NCBI GenBank assembly: GCA_023417775.1
Contig: JAEZEJ010000065.1
Coordinates: 1 to 42,280 of the forward strand
DNA: 42,280 nucleotides
DNA from: Actinomycetes bacterium
GTDB taxonomy: Bacteria; Actinomycetota; Actinomycetes; Propionibacteriales; Nocardioidaceae
Direction of reading: 5' to 3'
Shown here: positions 26,658-34,508 of the stretch, in pieces
How the letters are laid out: every line of letters begins with the position of its first letter
How positions within the stretch are numbered: the stretch's first letter is position 1
Program-made: the position numbers and the translations under genes
Notes under the pieces: model-generated
Seen by the model: only the letters and a program-made list of their open reading frames with translations
What the model was told of the DNA's origin: nothing
Databases searched by the model: none

Positions 26658-26730
26658 GCCGCCTTAGCTCAGTCGGTAGAGCATTTCACTCGTAATGAAA
26701 AGGTCGTCGGTTCGATTCCGACAGGCGGCT
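26658..26730 (+). tRNA. tRNA-Thr (anticodon CGT)
   Basis: A full cloverleaf is visible: acceptor GCCGCCT/AGGCGGC, D-arm GCTC-AGTCGGTAGA-GC, anticodon stem TTTCA/TGAAA with loop CTCGTAA (anticodon CGT), and T-arm GTCGG-TTCGATT-CCGAC. The discriminator is T and CCA is not encoded. A terminator follows at 26751. No integrase or repeated 3' end is seen nearby. Confidence 0.97.
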
Positions 26731-26750
26731 CCGGTAAGTCTCATCTGAAC

Positions 26751-26789
26751 GGCGCTGACACTCAGTCATCTGAGGGTCGGCGCCTTCTT
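26751..26789 (+). terminator. Rho-independent terminator after tRNA-Thr
   Basis: GGCGCTGAC-A-CTCAG pairs with CTGAG-G-GTCGGCGCC around a TCAT loop, followed by TTCTT. It is the most classical terminator in the window. Confidence 0.8.
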
Positions 26790-26887
26790 CGATTCCGGGG
26801 TCAGGTCCGGGAGCTAGGTGGCGAGCGGCGGATTCACACTGAGGGGGGCGACGATCGCTTCGTTGAGCGCTCGCTCGATTTTCGCAG

Positions 26888-26893
26888 TAGGTT
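26888..26893 (+). promoter_or_regulatory. -10 element (TAGGTT), leaderless promoter
   Basis: It ends 6 nt before GTG 26900. Confidence 0.5.
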
Positions 26894-26899
26894 GCGAGG

Positions 26900-27121
26900 G
26901 TGGAACCACAGACGGGAACGCTCCGCGTCCGATACGACTTCGACGGTGATGCGGCTGGCAGCGAGCAGGGTGACTGGATCGAGCCCGAGGACGCGCTGGC
27001 CTGGGTCGAGCTGCAGAAATTCGACCACGCGGACCGATTCGAACGCTGGGAGATCTGGCGCTTCGACGGCCAGGACTGGATCTTCGACCGCGGGGTCGAT
27101 GACACGGCCTCGGCCTCCTGA
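26900..27121 (+). CDS. Hypothetical 73-aa protein
   Basis: I do not recognise this small acidic protein (VEPQTGTLRVRYDFDGD...). It is rich in Trp, Asp and Glu and has no membrane segment or Cys. Support comes from a TANNNT hexamer exactly 6 nt before its GTG, as in neighbouring genes, and from codon use with third-position GC. It may share a transcript with the GNAT gene 43 bp downstream, although that gene has its own -10. Confidence 0.6.
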   Translation: MEPQTGTLRVRYDFDGDAAGSEQGDWIEPEDALAWVELQKFDHADRFERWEIWRFDGQDWIFDRGVDDTASAS

Positions 27122-27152
27122 GCCGCCCGAGATGACCCTGTCGCCGAGTCGA

Positions 27153-27158
27153 TAACGT
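27153..27158 (+). promoter_or_regulatory. -10 element (TAACGT), leaderless promoter
   Basis: It ends 6 nt before GTG 27165. Confidence 0.55.
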
Positions 27159-27164
27159 GACGGG

Positions 27165-27734
27165 GTGAGCCCCGACTTCCGCCGTTGCACCCCGGGCGAC
27201 ATCCCCCGCGCGGCCTGCACGCTGGCCGCCGCCTTCGCGGACTACAGCTGGACCCGCTGGACCGTGCCCGCCGAGGACCACCTGCGTCGGCTCGAGGAAC
27301 TGCAGGCGATCTACCTGGCGCACGCCGTGGACCACGGGGTCGTTCTCGTCGATGCCGAGGTGACTGCCGTGATCGCCCTCGTCCCTCCGGATGCCCCCGA
27401 GCTGTCAGCTGAGGCCATGGAACGGGTCGTGGCGCTGCACGGCGACCGGCTGGAGGCACTGGGAGCGGTCTCGACGCCGACCGCGCCCGAGGGGTCCTGG
27501 GAGCTCGCGACCCTCGGCGTGGACCCGGGTCGGCGCGGTCAGGGCCTCGGCTCCGCGATCACCACCGCCGGCCTGCGGCTCGTGGACGAACTCGCTGCCG
27601 GTGCGCCGATCGCTCTGGAGACCTCCGATGAGCGCAATGTCCGTCTCTACGAAGGGCTCGGATTCGTGGTCACCGGCACCACCGTGATCGAACACGGCCC
27701 GACGGTGTTCTCGATGCTGCAGGACGCACGCTGA
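27165..27734 (+). CDS. GNAT-family N-acetyltransferase
   Basis: This 189-aa protein has the acetyl-CoA loop LGVDPGRRGQGLGSAI (117-132), preceded by a beta strand (SWELATL) and followed by the C-terminal strand LYEGLGFVVTGT typical of GNAT enzymes. The acceptor substrate is unknown. GTG start with leaderless architecture. A hairpin overlaps its stop. Confidence 0.87.
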   Translation: MSPDFRRCTPGDIPRAACTLAAAFADYSWTRWTVPAEDHLRRLEELQAIYLAHAVDHGVVLVDAEVTAVIALVPPDAPELSAEAMERVVALHGDRLEALGAVSTPTAPEGSWELATLGVDPGRRGQGLGSAITTAGLRLVDELAAGAPIALETSDERNVRLYEGLGFVVTGTTVIEHGPTVFSMLQDAR

Positions 27735-27763
27735 GTGGCCCCGTCCCGAGAGCGGGACCACTC
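27733..27763. terminator. Imperfect hairpin at the GNAT 3' end
   Basis: GAGTGG-(CCCCG)-TCCCG pairs with CGGGA-CCACTC around AGAG, with a 5-nt bulge. It separates convergent genes. Confidence 0.5.
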
Positions 27764-27872
27764 CCCCGTGCGTAACGGTGGTGCGGCCCCGTGGGCACTG
27801 GTAGGTGGGAGTGACCGTGGCACGGGACCGCAGTCGTCGGGTTCCCCGATCACGGGAAGTTGAAACGCGCGA

Positions 27873-28430
27873 TCAGGCCAGACCGGCCTGACGCCGCCGT
27901 GATCGTCCGATGATCCACAGCACGATGCCGATGGCGAGGAAGGCGAGACCGCCCAGACCGCCGAAGACGGCGAGCAGGATGCCGCCGACCCCGGCGAAGA
28001 TCCCGCCGATCGACAGCGGCGGCGCCACCAGGACATCCCCGCCGGTGCAGCTCAGGACGTAGTCGCCCGAGGCCGTCGTACGGAACGAGTCGAAGCTCTG
28101 CCAGGTGTCGCCCTGAATGGTGATGCTGCTCGACTGACTGGTGCCCGATGCCGGCGGCTGACCGTCGGGAGTCTGCATGGTGCACGAGGGCGGGGTGTCA
28201 CCCTGCCTGCGGTACAGCTGCAGGCTCTCATCGGCCTCCAAGGTCACCTGACCGGTACCGGAGATGACCTCCCCGTCGCTCACCTTCGACACGCTGCCCC
28301 CGATGCCGACCACGCCGAGGGCGATACCGCCGCCGACGCAGACCACCGCCATCAGGGCGCCGACGATCGTCAGCACGATCCCGGTGATGCGGAAACCCCG
28401 TCCGGGGTCGGTCGGTGTCGGTGTCGACAT
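27873..28430 (-). CDS. Hypothetical membrane protein with two TM regions
   Basis: This 185-aa protein has a Pro/Thr-rich cytoplasmic N-terminus, a glycine-rich hydrophobic segment (about 13-40), an external domain of about 80 residues with two Cys (in PPSCTMQ and VLSCTGG, possible disulfide) and a second long hydrophobic region (about 140-175) ending in RSRRRQ. No family is recognised. ATG 28430 has AAGGAG. It is a single gene between two hairpins. Confidence 0.72.
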   Translation of the reverse strand: MSTPTPTDPGRGFRITGIVLTIVGALMAVVCVGGGIALGVVGIGGSVSKVSDGEVISGTGQVTLEADESLQLYRRQGDTPPSCTMQTPDGQPPASGTSQSSSITIQGDTWQSFDSFRTTASGDYVLSCTGGDVLVAPPLSIGGIFAGVGGILLAVFGGLGGLAFLAIGIVLWIIGRSRRRQAGLA

Positions 28431-28493
28431 GAACTGAGCTCCTTCGAACGTCGGACACTCCATCATGGCCCATCGGCTCGCGCCCCGCGCATG

Positions 28494-28530
28494 GTGATGC
28501 CCCGACCCTCCCTCCGGGCCGGGGCATCAC
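28494..28530 (-). terminator. Terminator hairpin ending the large catabolic operon
   Basis: GTGATGCCCCG (28494-28504) pairs perfectly with 28520-28530 around a 15-nt loop, 8 bp past the RidA-like stop. There is no T-tract. It is the first strong hairpin after the 13-gene operon. Confidence 0.55.
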
Positions 28531-28538
28531 ATCTCCGG

Positions 28539-28940
28539 TCAGCGGCGAGATGCGCTGCCGATGATCCCCTGGGCCTCGATCTCCACGGTGAGACCCGGCT
28601 CGACCAGCCTGCTCACCTCGACCAGCGTCGAGCACGGGAAGTCGCCGGAGAAGAACTCCGCCCGCGCCCGCCCGACCTCGGCCTTCTCGTCGACATCGGT
28701 CAGATACAGCCGCAGGGTCACGAGATCGTCCATCGTGCCGCCGGCCGCCTTCACGAGGTGCCGGATCTTGATGAAGGTCTGCCGCGCCTGATCGTAGGTC
28801 GAGCCGTCACCGAGCACCCCGCCCGCACCGTCACCGGCGTGCAGCCCGGAGAGGAACAGCTGGTCGCCGATCAGCCGGGCGTTGCTGAACATGTCGGGCC
28901 GAGGAGGCCGGGCCACCTCGGGGGAGTCGATCGCCGTCAT
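28539..28940 (-). CDS. RidA/YjgF/UK114-family protein
   Basis: This 133-aa protein has the family core: QLFLSGLHAG, TFIKIRHLVKAAGGTMDDLV, RLYLTDV and VEVSRLVEPGLTVEIEA. RidA itself hydrolyses enamine/imine intermediates using Arg105 in a PARS motif; here the aligned segment is FPCSTLVEV, with Ser104 in that place, so classical imine deamination is doubtful. 2-Aminomuconate deaminases belong to this superfamily, which is relevant to an aromatic operon. It is the last gene of the operon, coupled by ATGA. Confidence 0.87.
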   Translation of the reverse strand: MTAIDSPEVARPPRPDMFSNARLIGDQLFLSGLHAGDGAGGVLGDGSTYDQARQTFIKIRHLVKAAGGTMDDLVTLRLYLTDVDEKAEVGRARAEFFSGDFPCSTLVEVSRLVEPGLTVEIEAQGIIGSASRR

Positions 28941-29314
28941 GCCCTCTCCTGTCCCTCGGCCGCGCGTCGCTCGACCGACTCGCGGGTCAACCGCTCGCGT
29001 ACCGGCACGAAGTCGTAGGTGGCGTACACGTCTGTCGAGAAGGTCCCCCAGGCGCGCCGTTCGAGCTCGACGTTGACGGCATTGAGCCGCCCGGAGGGGA
29101 GCCGCAGCGTCACGATCTGCCCGAGTCCCACCGCGACCACCCACGAGACGATCTCGACCCCCGCGGGCGGGAAGCCGGTCCACCACTCGCGCTCGTCCAG
29201 CTGCCGCTGGAACTCATCGAGATGACGCGACTGGTCGTGACGGAGGACGACGGTGAGCATCAGCTCACCGTCGTCATTCCCCTCCGCCGCGAGTGGGTCG
29301 GAGGCCCGTGTCAT
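28937..29314 (-). CDS. Small unrecognised protein in the catabolic operon
   Basis: This protein of about 125 aa has a compact alpha/beta pattern (MLTVVLRHDQSRHLDEF..., then GVEIVSWVVAVGLGQIVTLRLP) and a ferredoxin-like-dimer appearance. I cannot name the family. ATG 29314 is chosen as the first in frame after the Rieske stop; ATG 29260 (MLTVVLRHD) may be the true start because the conserved-looking part begins there. It overlaps the RidA start. It may bind or protect a pathway intermediate, but that is a guess. Confidence 0.65.
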   Translation of the reverse strand: MTRASDPLAAEGNDDGELMLTVVLRHDQSRHLDEFQRQLDEREWWTGFPPAGVEIVSWVVAVGLGQIVTLRLPSGRLNAVNVELERRAWGTFSTDVYATYDFVPVRERLTRESVERRAAEGQERA

Positions 29315-29339
29315 GTCGAGCCGTTCATCGTTCGCTCGC

Positions 29340-30407
29340 TCATGCCTCGCCGGCGATGCGCTTCGCCTGCTCGCGCGCCGCCGCCTGGAACATGCGCCGG
29401 ATCCGGGCCACGCCGAGATCGTGCTGGTAGAGGTGCTCGCCCTGGTCCGCATCGACCGCGAAGTTCTCCAGCATCATCCGGTCCTGCTCCAGGACCTCCC
29501 AGTGCTTGGCCTCGAGCGTGGTCTTGTAGAGGAAGCGCCAGACCTCGGCCTCCCAACCGGTGACCTCGCGGGTGCGCCAGTGGAACACGGCGGTCAGGTT
29601 CTCGGTGATCGGCGTCGGGATGCCGACGATGCCGAAGGGGCCGCCCGGGCCGGCATCCGGGCCGTAGGGGATCTCCAGATCGACATAGGAGAGCGCATTC
29701 TGCTCCACGTACTCGACCCAGTCGAAGTTCTGTCCGCGCTGATCGGTCTTCTCGAAGAAGAAGCCGCGGTCGGTCTCACGGATGCGGAACCGGGCGGTCG
29801 TGTCGCCGCGGTACATCGAGTGCGAGTCCGCGTGCAGGAAGGCGCCGTGCATCGGATCGAGCACATTGTCGAGGTAGTAGCGCCAGGGCGCCTTCCACTC
29901 GACATAGTTGACGAAGTGCGTGTGCTCGTCCGAGGCGAGGCGGTCGGGCAGCTTCAACTCGGGTGCCTTGCTGTCCGGTGTCGCCGGGAACCACGCGAAG
30001 ATCGCCCCGGCGCCCTCGGCGACCTCCAGGCTCAGCGTGGCCTGCTTGCCCTCCAGGGCGCATCCGGGCATGCCGGGCACCTTGACGACGGTGCCGGTCG
30101 GATCGACCTCGACTCCGTGATACTGGCAGCGCACCCGATCGCCCAGGTGCTGGCCGATGGACAGCGGAGCGTTGCGGTGCGGGCAGCGGTCGGCGAGCAC
30201 CGAGACGCGTCCTCCGGCGTCCCGGAACACCAGCCAGTCCTTGCCCAGCCGGGTCACCTTCTGCATCTCGCCGGGCTTCACGAGCGCCGAGGGCAGGACG
30301 GGATACCAGTGATCGCGCAGCCCGGTCGCCTGCAGCTCCTCGAAGGTCAGCGGTCCGGAGTTCTTGCCCGCGGCGTTGACGCGCGGCGCGGTGGTCATGG
30401 TGCTCAT
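29340..30407 (-). CDS. Rieske non-heme iron oxygenase, terminal component
   Basis: This 355-aa protein has an N-terminal Rieske centre CPH-17-CQYH (C75, H77, C94, H97) and a C-terminal catalytic domain with LDNVLDPMHGAFLH: bridging Asp184, iron ligands His187 and His192, and probable third ligand Asp309. It resembles the phthalate-dioxygenase/vanillate-demethylase group, which uses a single flavin-2Fe-2S reductase; such a reductase is encoded at 37214-38176. It may hydroxylate or O/N-dealkylate an aromatic acid. ATG 30407 follows GGGAG. Confidence 0.92.
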   Translation of the reverse strand: MSTMTTAPRVNAAGKNSGPLTFEELQATGLRDHWYPVLPSALVKPGEMQKVTRLGKDWLVFRDAGGRVSVLADRCPHRNAPLSIGQHLGDRVRCQYHGVEVDPTGTVVKVPGMPGCALEGKQATLSLEVAEGAGAIFAWFPATPDSKAPELKLPDRLASDEHTHFVNYVEWKAPWRYYLDNVLDPMHGAFLHADSHSMYRGDTTARFRIRETDRGFFFEKTDQRGQNFDWVEYVEQNALSYVDLEIPYGPDAGPGGPFGIVGIPTPITENLTAVFHWRTREVTGWEAEVWRFLYKTTLEAKHWEVLEQDRMMLENFAVDADQGEHLYQHDLGVARIRRMFQAAAREQAKRIAGEA

Positions 30408-30408
30408 G

Positions 30409-30630
30409 TCATTCTCCCAGTCGTCGCATCTCGGCACGGAAGGTCTCTTCGGTCCACTCACTGCCGTCCGGCGCGGTGGAACCACGTTCGTTGAGGGCCG
30501 CGACGAGCGCGGGCAGCGTCTCGTGGCCTTCGGAGAAGATCGCGTGGATGAGTCCGGCGAGCTTCATCTCATAGGGCGTCGGCGGCTCGTCCCGCGTCTG
30601 CATCGGTTCGAGGTACAGCGGTGATTCCAT
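30409..30630 (-). CDS. Recombinase-like helix domain protein
   Basis: This 73-aa helical protein (KLAGLIHAIFSEGHETLPALVAALNERG, then APDGSEWTEETFRAEMRRLG) looks like the helical insert that recognises DNA in large serine recombinases, but it has no catalytic domain. Similar stand-alone proteins occur in Rieske-type catabolic clusters and have no known role. A strong GGAGG precedes ATG 30630. It ends 1 nt before the Rieske start. Confidence 0.72.
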   Translation of the reverse strand: MESPLYLEPMQTRDEPPTPYEMKLAGLIHAIFSEGHETLPALVAALNERGSTAPDGSEWTEETFRAEMRRLGE

Positions 30631-30647
30631 GATTCCTCCGGTGGTGA

Positions 30648-31244
30648 TCAAGCGGGGGTAGTGGGTACCGAGGGATCGGCGACCGCGTCGCTGTCCAGCG
30701 ACCGCAGACCCTCGACGATGGAGATGAACGAGTTCGACCACGCGCTGAACGATCCGGGACGCGAGTCGTGGGCGGGCAGCTCCACGTGATCGATGACGAC
30801 GAAGACGCCATTGGGGATCTCACCGGCGAGCGTCTGGGACTCCTCGAGTCCGCTGGTGCCGTCGGGACAGGCGGCGACCACGAGGGCAGGCACCGTGACC
30901 GATGACAGCTCACCGGTCACATCACCGAGGTCGCTCGACGGGCTGCAGTCGGCGAGCACGAGCGACTTGACGAGATCGGGGCGGGTGACCGCGAGGCGGA
31001 CGGCGACCGCCCCGTCGGGGCCGCTCGCCACGATGTGCACGGGTGCGCCGAACTCCTCGATGGTCCCGGCGGCGGTCGCGGCGCGCTGGTCGAGGCCCTG
31101 GCCGGCCTCGAAGCTGACCGAGAGATGCGTGTGCTCGTCCAGATTCGGGCGTGACCAGCTCTCGTGGCTGTGCAGGGTCAGCACGGCCGCCTCGGCGGAA
31201 TCGATCGCGCCGACGCCGTTGGGGCTGATGGGGGTCTCAGTCAC
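30648..31244 (-). CDS. Alpha/beta-hydrolase-fold protein lacking the nucleophile
   Basis: This 198-aa protein is shorter than normal hydrolases (about 270). The nucleophile elbow GxSxG is replaced by VASGPDGAVA (72-81), with Gly75 at the serine position. Strands LVKSLVLADCSP and VTVPALVVAACPDG match the fold, and a candidate acid and His remain. It is probably a binding or structural partner and not an esterase. GTG 31244 overlaps the ThDP gene stop by 8 bp. Confidence 0.67.
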   Translation of the reverse strand: MTETPISPNGVGAIDSAEAAVLTLHSHESWSRPNLDEHTHLSVSFEAGQGLDQRAATAAGTIEEFGAPVHIVASGPDGAVAVRLAVTRPDLVKSLVLADCSPSSDLGDVTGELSSVTVPALVVAACPDGTSGLEESQTLAGEIPNGVFVVIDHVELPAHDSRPGSFSAWSNSFISIVEGLRSLDSDAVADPSVPTTPA

Positions 31245-32925
31245 GGGTCTCCTCCTTGCTGCGGGGGTCTGCGGTGGGGCGCTCAGGGACGTGCACGGGC
31301 GGCACGAAGGGCGCCGGTGCCGGTGACAGCGCGGTCACGTCGACCTCGATCACCATCGGGGCCCGCAGATCGACCGCCTTGTGCAGCGCGCTGCTGAACT
31401 CGTCCGCATCGCGGGCCAGCGCATAGGGCAGCGCCAGGGCGGCCGCGAGACCGCCGAAGTCGGGTGTGAAGAGGTCCACACCGTGGCGTTCGCCGGAGTG
31501 TGCCTCCTGCAGATTGCGCAGTACGCCGTAGCCGCCGTCGTTGAAGATGACGAGCACGCACCAGGGCGCCTCGCCGGCGAGGGTGGCCATCTCGCCGAGG
31601 TGGACCACGAGTCCGCCGTCGCCGGCCATGATCAGGGTCGGCACGTCCGGGCGGCCGACCGCCGCACCGATGCCCATCGCCAGTCCCTGGCCGATGCCCC
31701 CGCCGAGCGGGAAGATATTCGATCGCGGATCGACGATCGGCAGCAGCCGGTTGCCCCAGGAGCTGGACGGGATGGTGACATCGCGGGCGATGATCGAGCC
31801 GGTCGGCAGGATCTCGTCGATCGCGGTGCAGATGTCGCCGTAGGCGCCGATGTTCTCGGTCATCACCGCGCGGACCTTCTCGCGGGTCGCGGTGACGCGA
31901 TCGGCCCAGCCCGCCTCGGAGCCGTCGCTGTCCGCGAGCGCGGCGAGCAGGCGGGGGACGATCTCGGCCGCATCGCCGACGAGACCGACCTCGGCGGGGT
32001 ACACCCGGCCGATCGCGGCCGCGTCGACATCGATCGCGATCTGGCTCTGGGGGAGCGGCAGGTGATAGGAGCGCGTCTCATTGGACCGGAAATGGGTCCC
32101 GATACTCAGCAGCACGTCGGCATCGTCGATGAGGTCGTCGAGTCCCGGATTCGAGGCGAAGTTGCCGAGTACGAGGGGGTGGTCCTCCGGCACGCTGCCG
32201 CGGCCCGCGTTGCTGGTGAGCAGCCCCGCGCCGAGCTGCTCGATGAGCTCCCGCAGCGGTGCGCCGATCGCGCGGGCGCCGCCCCCGGCCCACAGCAGCG
32301 GTCGCCGGGCGGAGCGCAGCAGGGCTGCCGCGGCCTCGATCTCGTCGTCCTCGGGGCTGCGTGGCTCGCCGATGACGGGTGAGGCCGCGACCTGGCGCTC
32401 GGGCTCCCCGAGATACTGCAGGTCGATCGGCCACTCGACGCTGGCCGGCGCATGGGGCAGGGTCTGCAGGTCGGCGATCGCGTCCTCGAGCACCCGCTCG
32501 GCATCGTCGACCTGTTCGACGGTGCGCGCGAAACGCGAGATCGACTCCAGCATCTGCAGCTGACGGGGCACCTCGTGGATCACCCCGCGACCGGAGCCCA
32601 GGTGCTCGCTGTCGATCTGGCCGGTGATGTGCAGGACGCGGCTGCCGGCGGAGAGGGCCTCGAGCATCGAGCCGGCCGCATTGCCGGCGCCGGTGCCGGT
32701 GCTGGTGATCGCCACACCGAAGCGCCCGGTCGCCCGGGCGTAGCCGTCGGCCGCGTTGACGGCCGCGGCTTCGTGCCGGACCGGCACGAAGCGCAGCTCC
32801 CGATCCACCGCCTCGATCAGCGGGAGATTGTGGATGCTGACGACGCCGAAGGCGACCTCGACACCGTGCCGGCGCATCACGTCGACGAGGATGTCGCCGC
32901 CGGTGGGCTGCTGAGGATCGGACAT
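31237..32925 (-). CDS. ThDP-dependent enzyme (IlvB/acetolactate-synthase-like), second copy
   Basis: This 562-aa protein has catalytic Glu52 in VRHEAAAVNAADGYA, a central domain with LLWAGGGARAIG, and the ThDP/Mg motif GDG (435-437) to N462. It is clearly different from the lyase at 2906-4648: it lacks the NIERFD segment after the motif. Likely reactions are 2-oxo-acid decarboxylation or C-C cleavage. ATG 32925 with AGGAGA is preferred over an upstream ATG that would overlap the SDR gene. The substrate is unknown; context suggests a ring-cleavage product. Confidence 0.87.
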   Translation of the reverse strand: MSDPQQPTGGDILVDVMRRHGVEVAFGVVSIHNLPLIEAVDRELRFVPVRHEAAAVNAADGYARATGRFGVAITSTGTGAGNAAGSMLEALSAGSRVLHITGQIDSEHLGSGRGVIHEVPRQLQMLESISRFARTVEQVDDAERVLEDAIADLQTLPHAPASVEWPIDLQYLGEPERQVAASPVIGEPRSPEDDEIEAAAALLRSARRPLLWAGGGARAIGAPLRELIEQLGAGLLTSNAGRGSVPEDHPLVLGNFASNPGLDDLIDDADVLLSIGTHFRSNETRSYHLPLPQSQIAIDVDAAAIGRVYPAEVGLVGDAAEIVPRLLAALADSDGSEAGWADRVTATREKVRAVMTENIGAYGDICTAIDEILPTGSIIARDVTIPSSSWGNRLLPIVDPRSNIFPLGGGIGQGLAMGIGAAVGRPDVPTLIMAGDGGLVVHLGEMATLAGEAPWCVLVIFNDGGYGVLRNLQEAHSGERHGVDLFTPDFGGLAAALALPYALARDADEFSSALHKAVDLRAPMVIEVDVTALSPAPAPFVPPVHVPERPTADPRSKEETRD

Positions 32926-32941
32926 GGGTTCTCCTGGTGGG

Positions 32942-33736
32942 TCAGACGTAGCGGGCGACGCCGCCGCCGACATCGATGCAGGCGCCGGTGGTGTAGCCGG
33001 ACAGGGGGGACAGCAGCGAGACGATCGGGAAGGCGACCTCCTCGGCGGTGCCGAGCCGTCCGAGGACGATGCCCCGGTCGGCCGCGAGCCGGCCGGTCCA
33101 CTCGGCGTAGTCGAGGTCGCTGCCGGAGGACTCGTAGCGCCGGGTCCACTGGCCCGTGTCGACGAGGCCGAGCAGCACGGAGTTGACGCGGATGCCGTCG
33201 GCGCCGAGGGAGTGGCTGAGCGTCTGAGTGAGGTTCAGCAGTCCGGCCCGAGCCGCGGAGGTGATCGCCAGCTTCGCCTCGGGCTGGCGGGCGAGGATCG
33301 CGTTGACCGCCACGACCGAGGCGATCTCGGAGGCCGCGAGGTGCTTGGCCGCTGCCCGGACGATGTTGAGCACGCCGAATAGCTTCAGCTCGAACTCCTC
33401 GCGAATCTGGTCGTCGGTGGTCTCGTCGATCGTCGCCATGAGCGAGCGGCCGGCATTGCAGACGACACCGTCGATGCCGCCGAAGGCCTGGGTGGCGGAG
33501 TCGACGAAGGAGGCCATCGCGGCCGCGTCGGTGACATCCGCGGAGACGGCGTGGATCCTGCCCGGCGACTCGATCTCGGCCTGTGCGGCGCGCAGGGTCG
33601 CGTCGAGGCGCTCGGCATCGCGCGCGCAGGCAGCGACGTTCGCGCCCTCGGCGAGCAGCATCCGGGCGGTGGCCAGTCCGACGCCGGAGCTGGCACCGGT
33701 CACCAGGACGGTGCGGTCGCGCAGTCGCAGGTCCAT
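32942..33736 (-). CDS. SDR-family oxidoreductase without the YxxxK motif
   Basis: This 264-aa protein has the NAD(P) motif TGASSGVG (13-20) and NAG (94-96). Where classical SDRs have S...YxxxK, it has VNAILARQPEAKLAITSAARAG, with Thr159 and Arg163 replacing Tyr and Lys. A BKR-like SDR subgroup shares the xSxxR pattern, so this may be a different mechanism and not decay. ATG 33736 follows AAAGGGAA. Confidence 0.83.
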   Translation of the reverse strand: MDLRLRDRTVLVTGASSGVGLATARMLLAEGANVAACARDAERLDATLRAAQAEIESPGRIHAVSADVTDAAAMASFVDSATQAFGGIDGVVCNAGRSLMATIDETTDDQIREEFELKLFGVLNIVRAAAKHLAASEIASVVAVNAILARQPEAKLAITSAARAGLLNLTQTLSHSLGADGIRVNSVLLGLVDTGQWTRRYESSGSDLDYAEWTGRLAADRGIVLGRLGTAEEVAFPIVSLLSPLSGYTTGACIDVGGGVARYV

Positions 33737-33764
33737 CGCATTCCCTTTCGGTCGAAGATCGAGG

Positions 33765-34508
33765 TCAGTGCATGACGAAGCCACCGTCGACGACGAGCGT
33801 CTGACCGGTGACGTAGCGGGCATCGTCGGACAGCAGGAAGGCCACGGCCCCGGACATGTCCTCCGGGGTCTGGTCGCGGTCGAGCGCGCGACCCGTGCGG
33901 TACAGGTCGTAGCGCTCGTCCGGGACGGTCTCGGTCGCCTCGACGCGGGTCAGCCCGGGAGCCACCGCGTTGACGCGCACCTCGTCGGGACCGGCATCGC
34001 GGGCCATCGCCCGGGTCATGGAGATGATCGCTCCCTTGGAGGCGATGTAGTGCGCGAGGCGCGGGGAGCCGTAGAGCGCGGCATCCGAGGCGAGGTTGAC
34101 GATCGCTCCACGGTGCTGGGCGATCTGAGGGTAGAGGGCGCGGGACACCAGCCAGGTGCCGCGGACGTTCACGTCGAGGACGCGGCTGAAGGCGTCCTCG
34201 GGGATCTCGTGGAAGGGCAGGCCGCCGACGCCGTCGGCGAGGGCGGCGTTGTTGACCAGGCCGTGCGCACCGCCGAGGGCCCGGGCGGCCTCGCCGAGCG
34301 CGGCGACCGAGTCCGCATCGGCGACATCGGTGTCGACCCGGTGCGCCTCGATGCCGAGGCCGGTCAGCTGCGCGAGTCCCTGTTCGGCGACCTCGCTGCG
34401 CAGCTCGGCCACCACGATGCGGGCGCCGTCGCGTCCGAGGCGTTCGGCGATCGCCAGGCCGAGGCCGCGCCCGGCGCCGGTGACCACGTACAGCGGAGCC
34501 TCGCTCAT
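33765..34508 (-). CDS. Classical SDR-family dehydrogenase
   Basis: This 247-aa protein has TGAGRGLG (10-17), NNAA, Ser141, Tyr154 and Lys158 (SDAALYGSPRLAHYIASK) and the C-terminal VTGQTLVVDGGF. All catalytic residues are present. It may oxidise a dihydrodiol or hydroxyacid formed in the pathway. ATG 34508 overlaps the hydrolase stop as ATGA. Confidence 0.9.
   Translation of the reverse strand: MSEAPLYVVTGAGRGLGLAIAERLGRDGARIVVAELRSEVAEQGLAQLTGLGIEAHRVDTDVADADSVAALGEAARALGGAHGLVNNAALADGVGGLPFHEIPEDAFSRVLDVNVRGTWLVSRALYPQIAQHRGAIVNLASDAALYGSPRLAHYIASKGAIISMTRAMARDAGPDEVRVNAVAPGLTRVEATETVPDERYDLYRTGRALDRDQTPEDMSGAVAFLLSDDARYVTGQTLVVDGGFVMH

Noticed and set aside
26658..27163. tRNA-Thr as attachment site of an integrated element
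   Set aside because: No integrase gene follows and I found no direct repeat of the tRNA 3' end. The tRNA is followed by its own terminator and ordinary genes.
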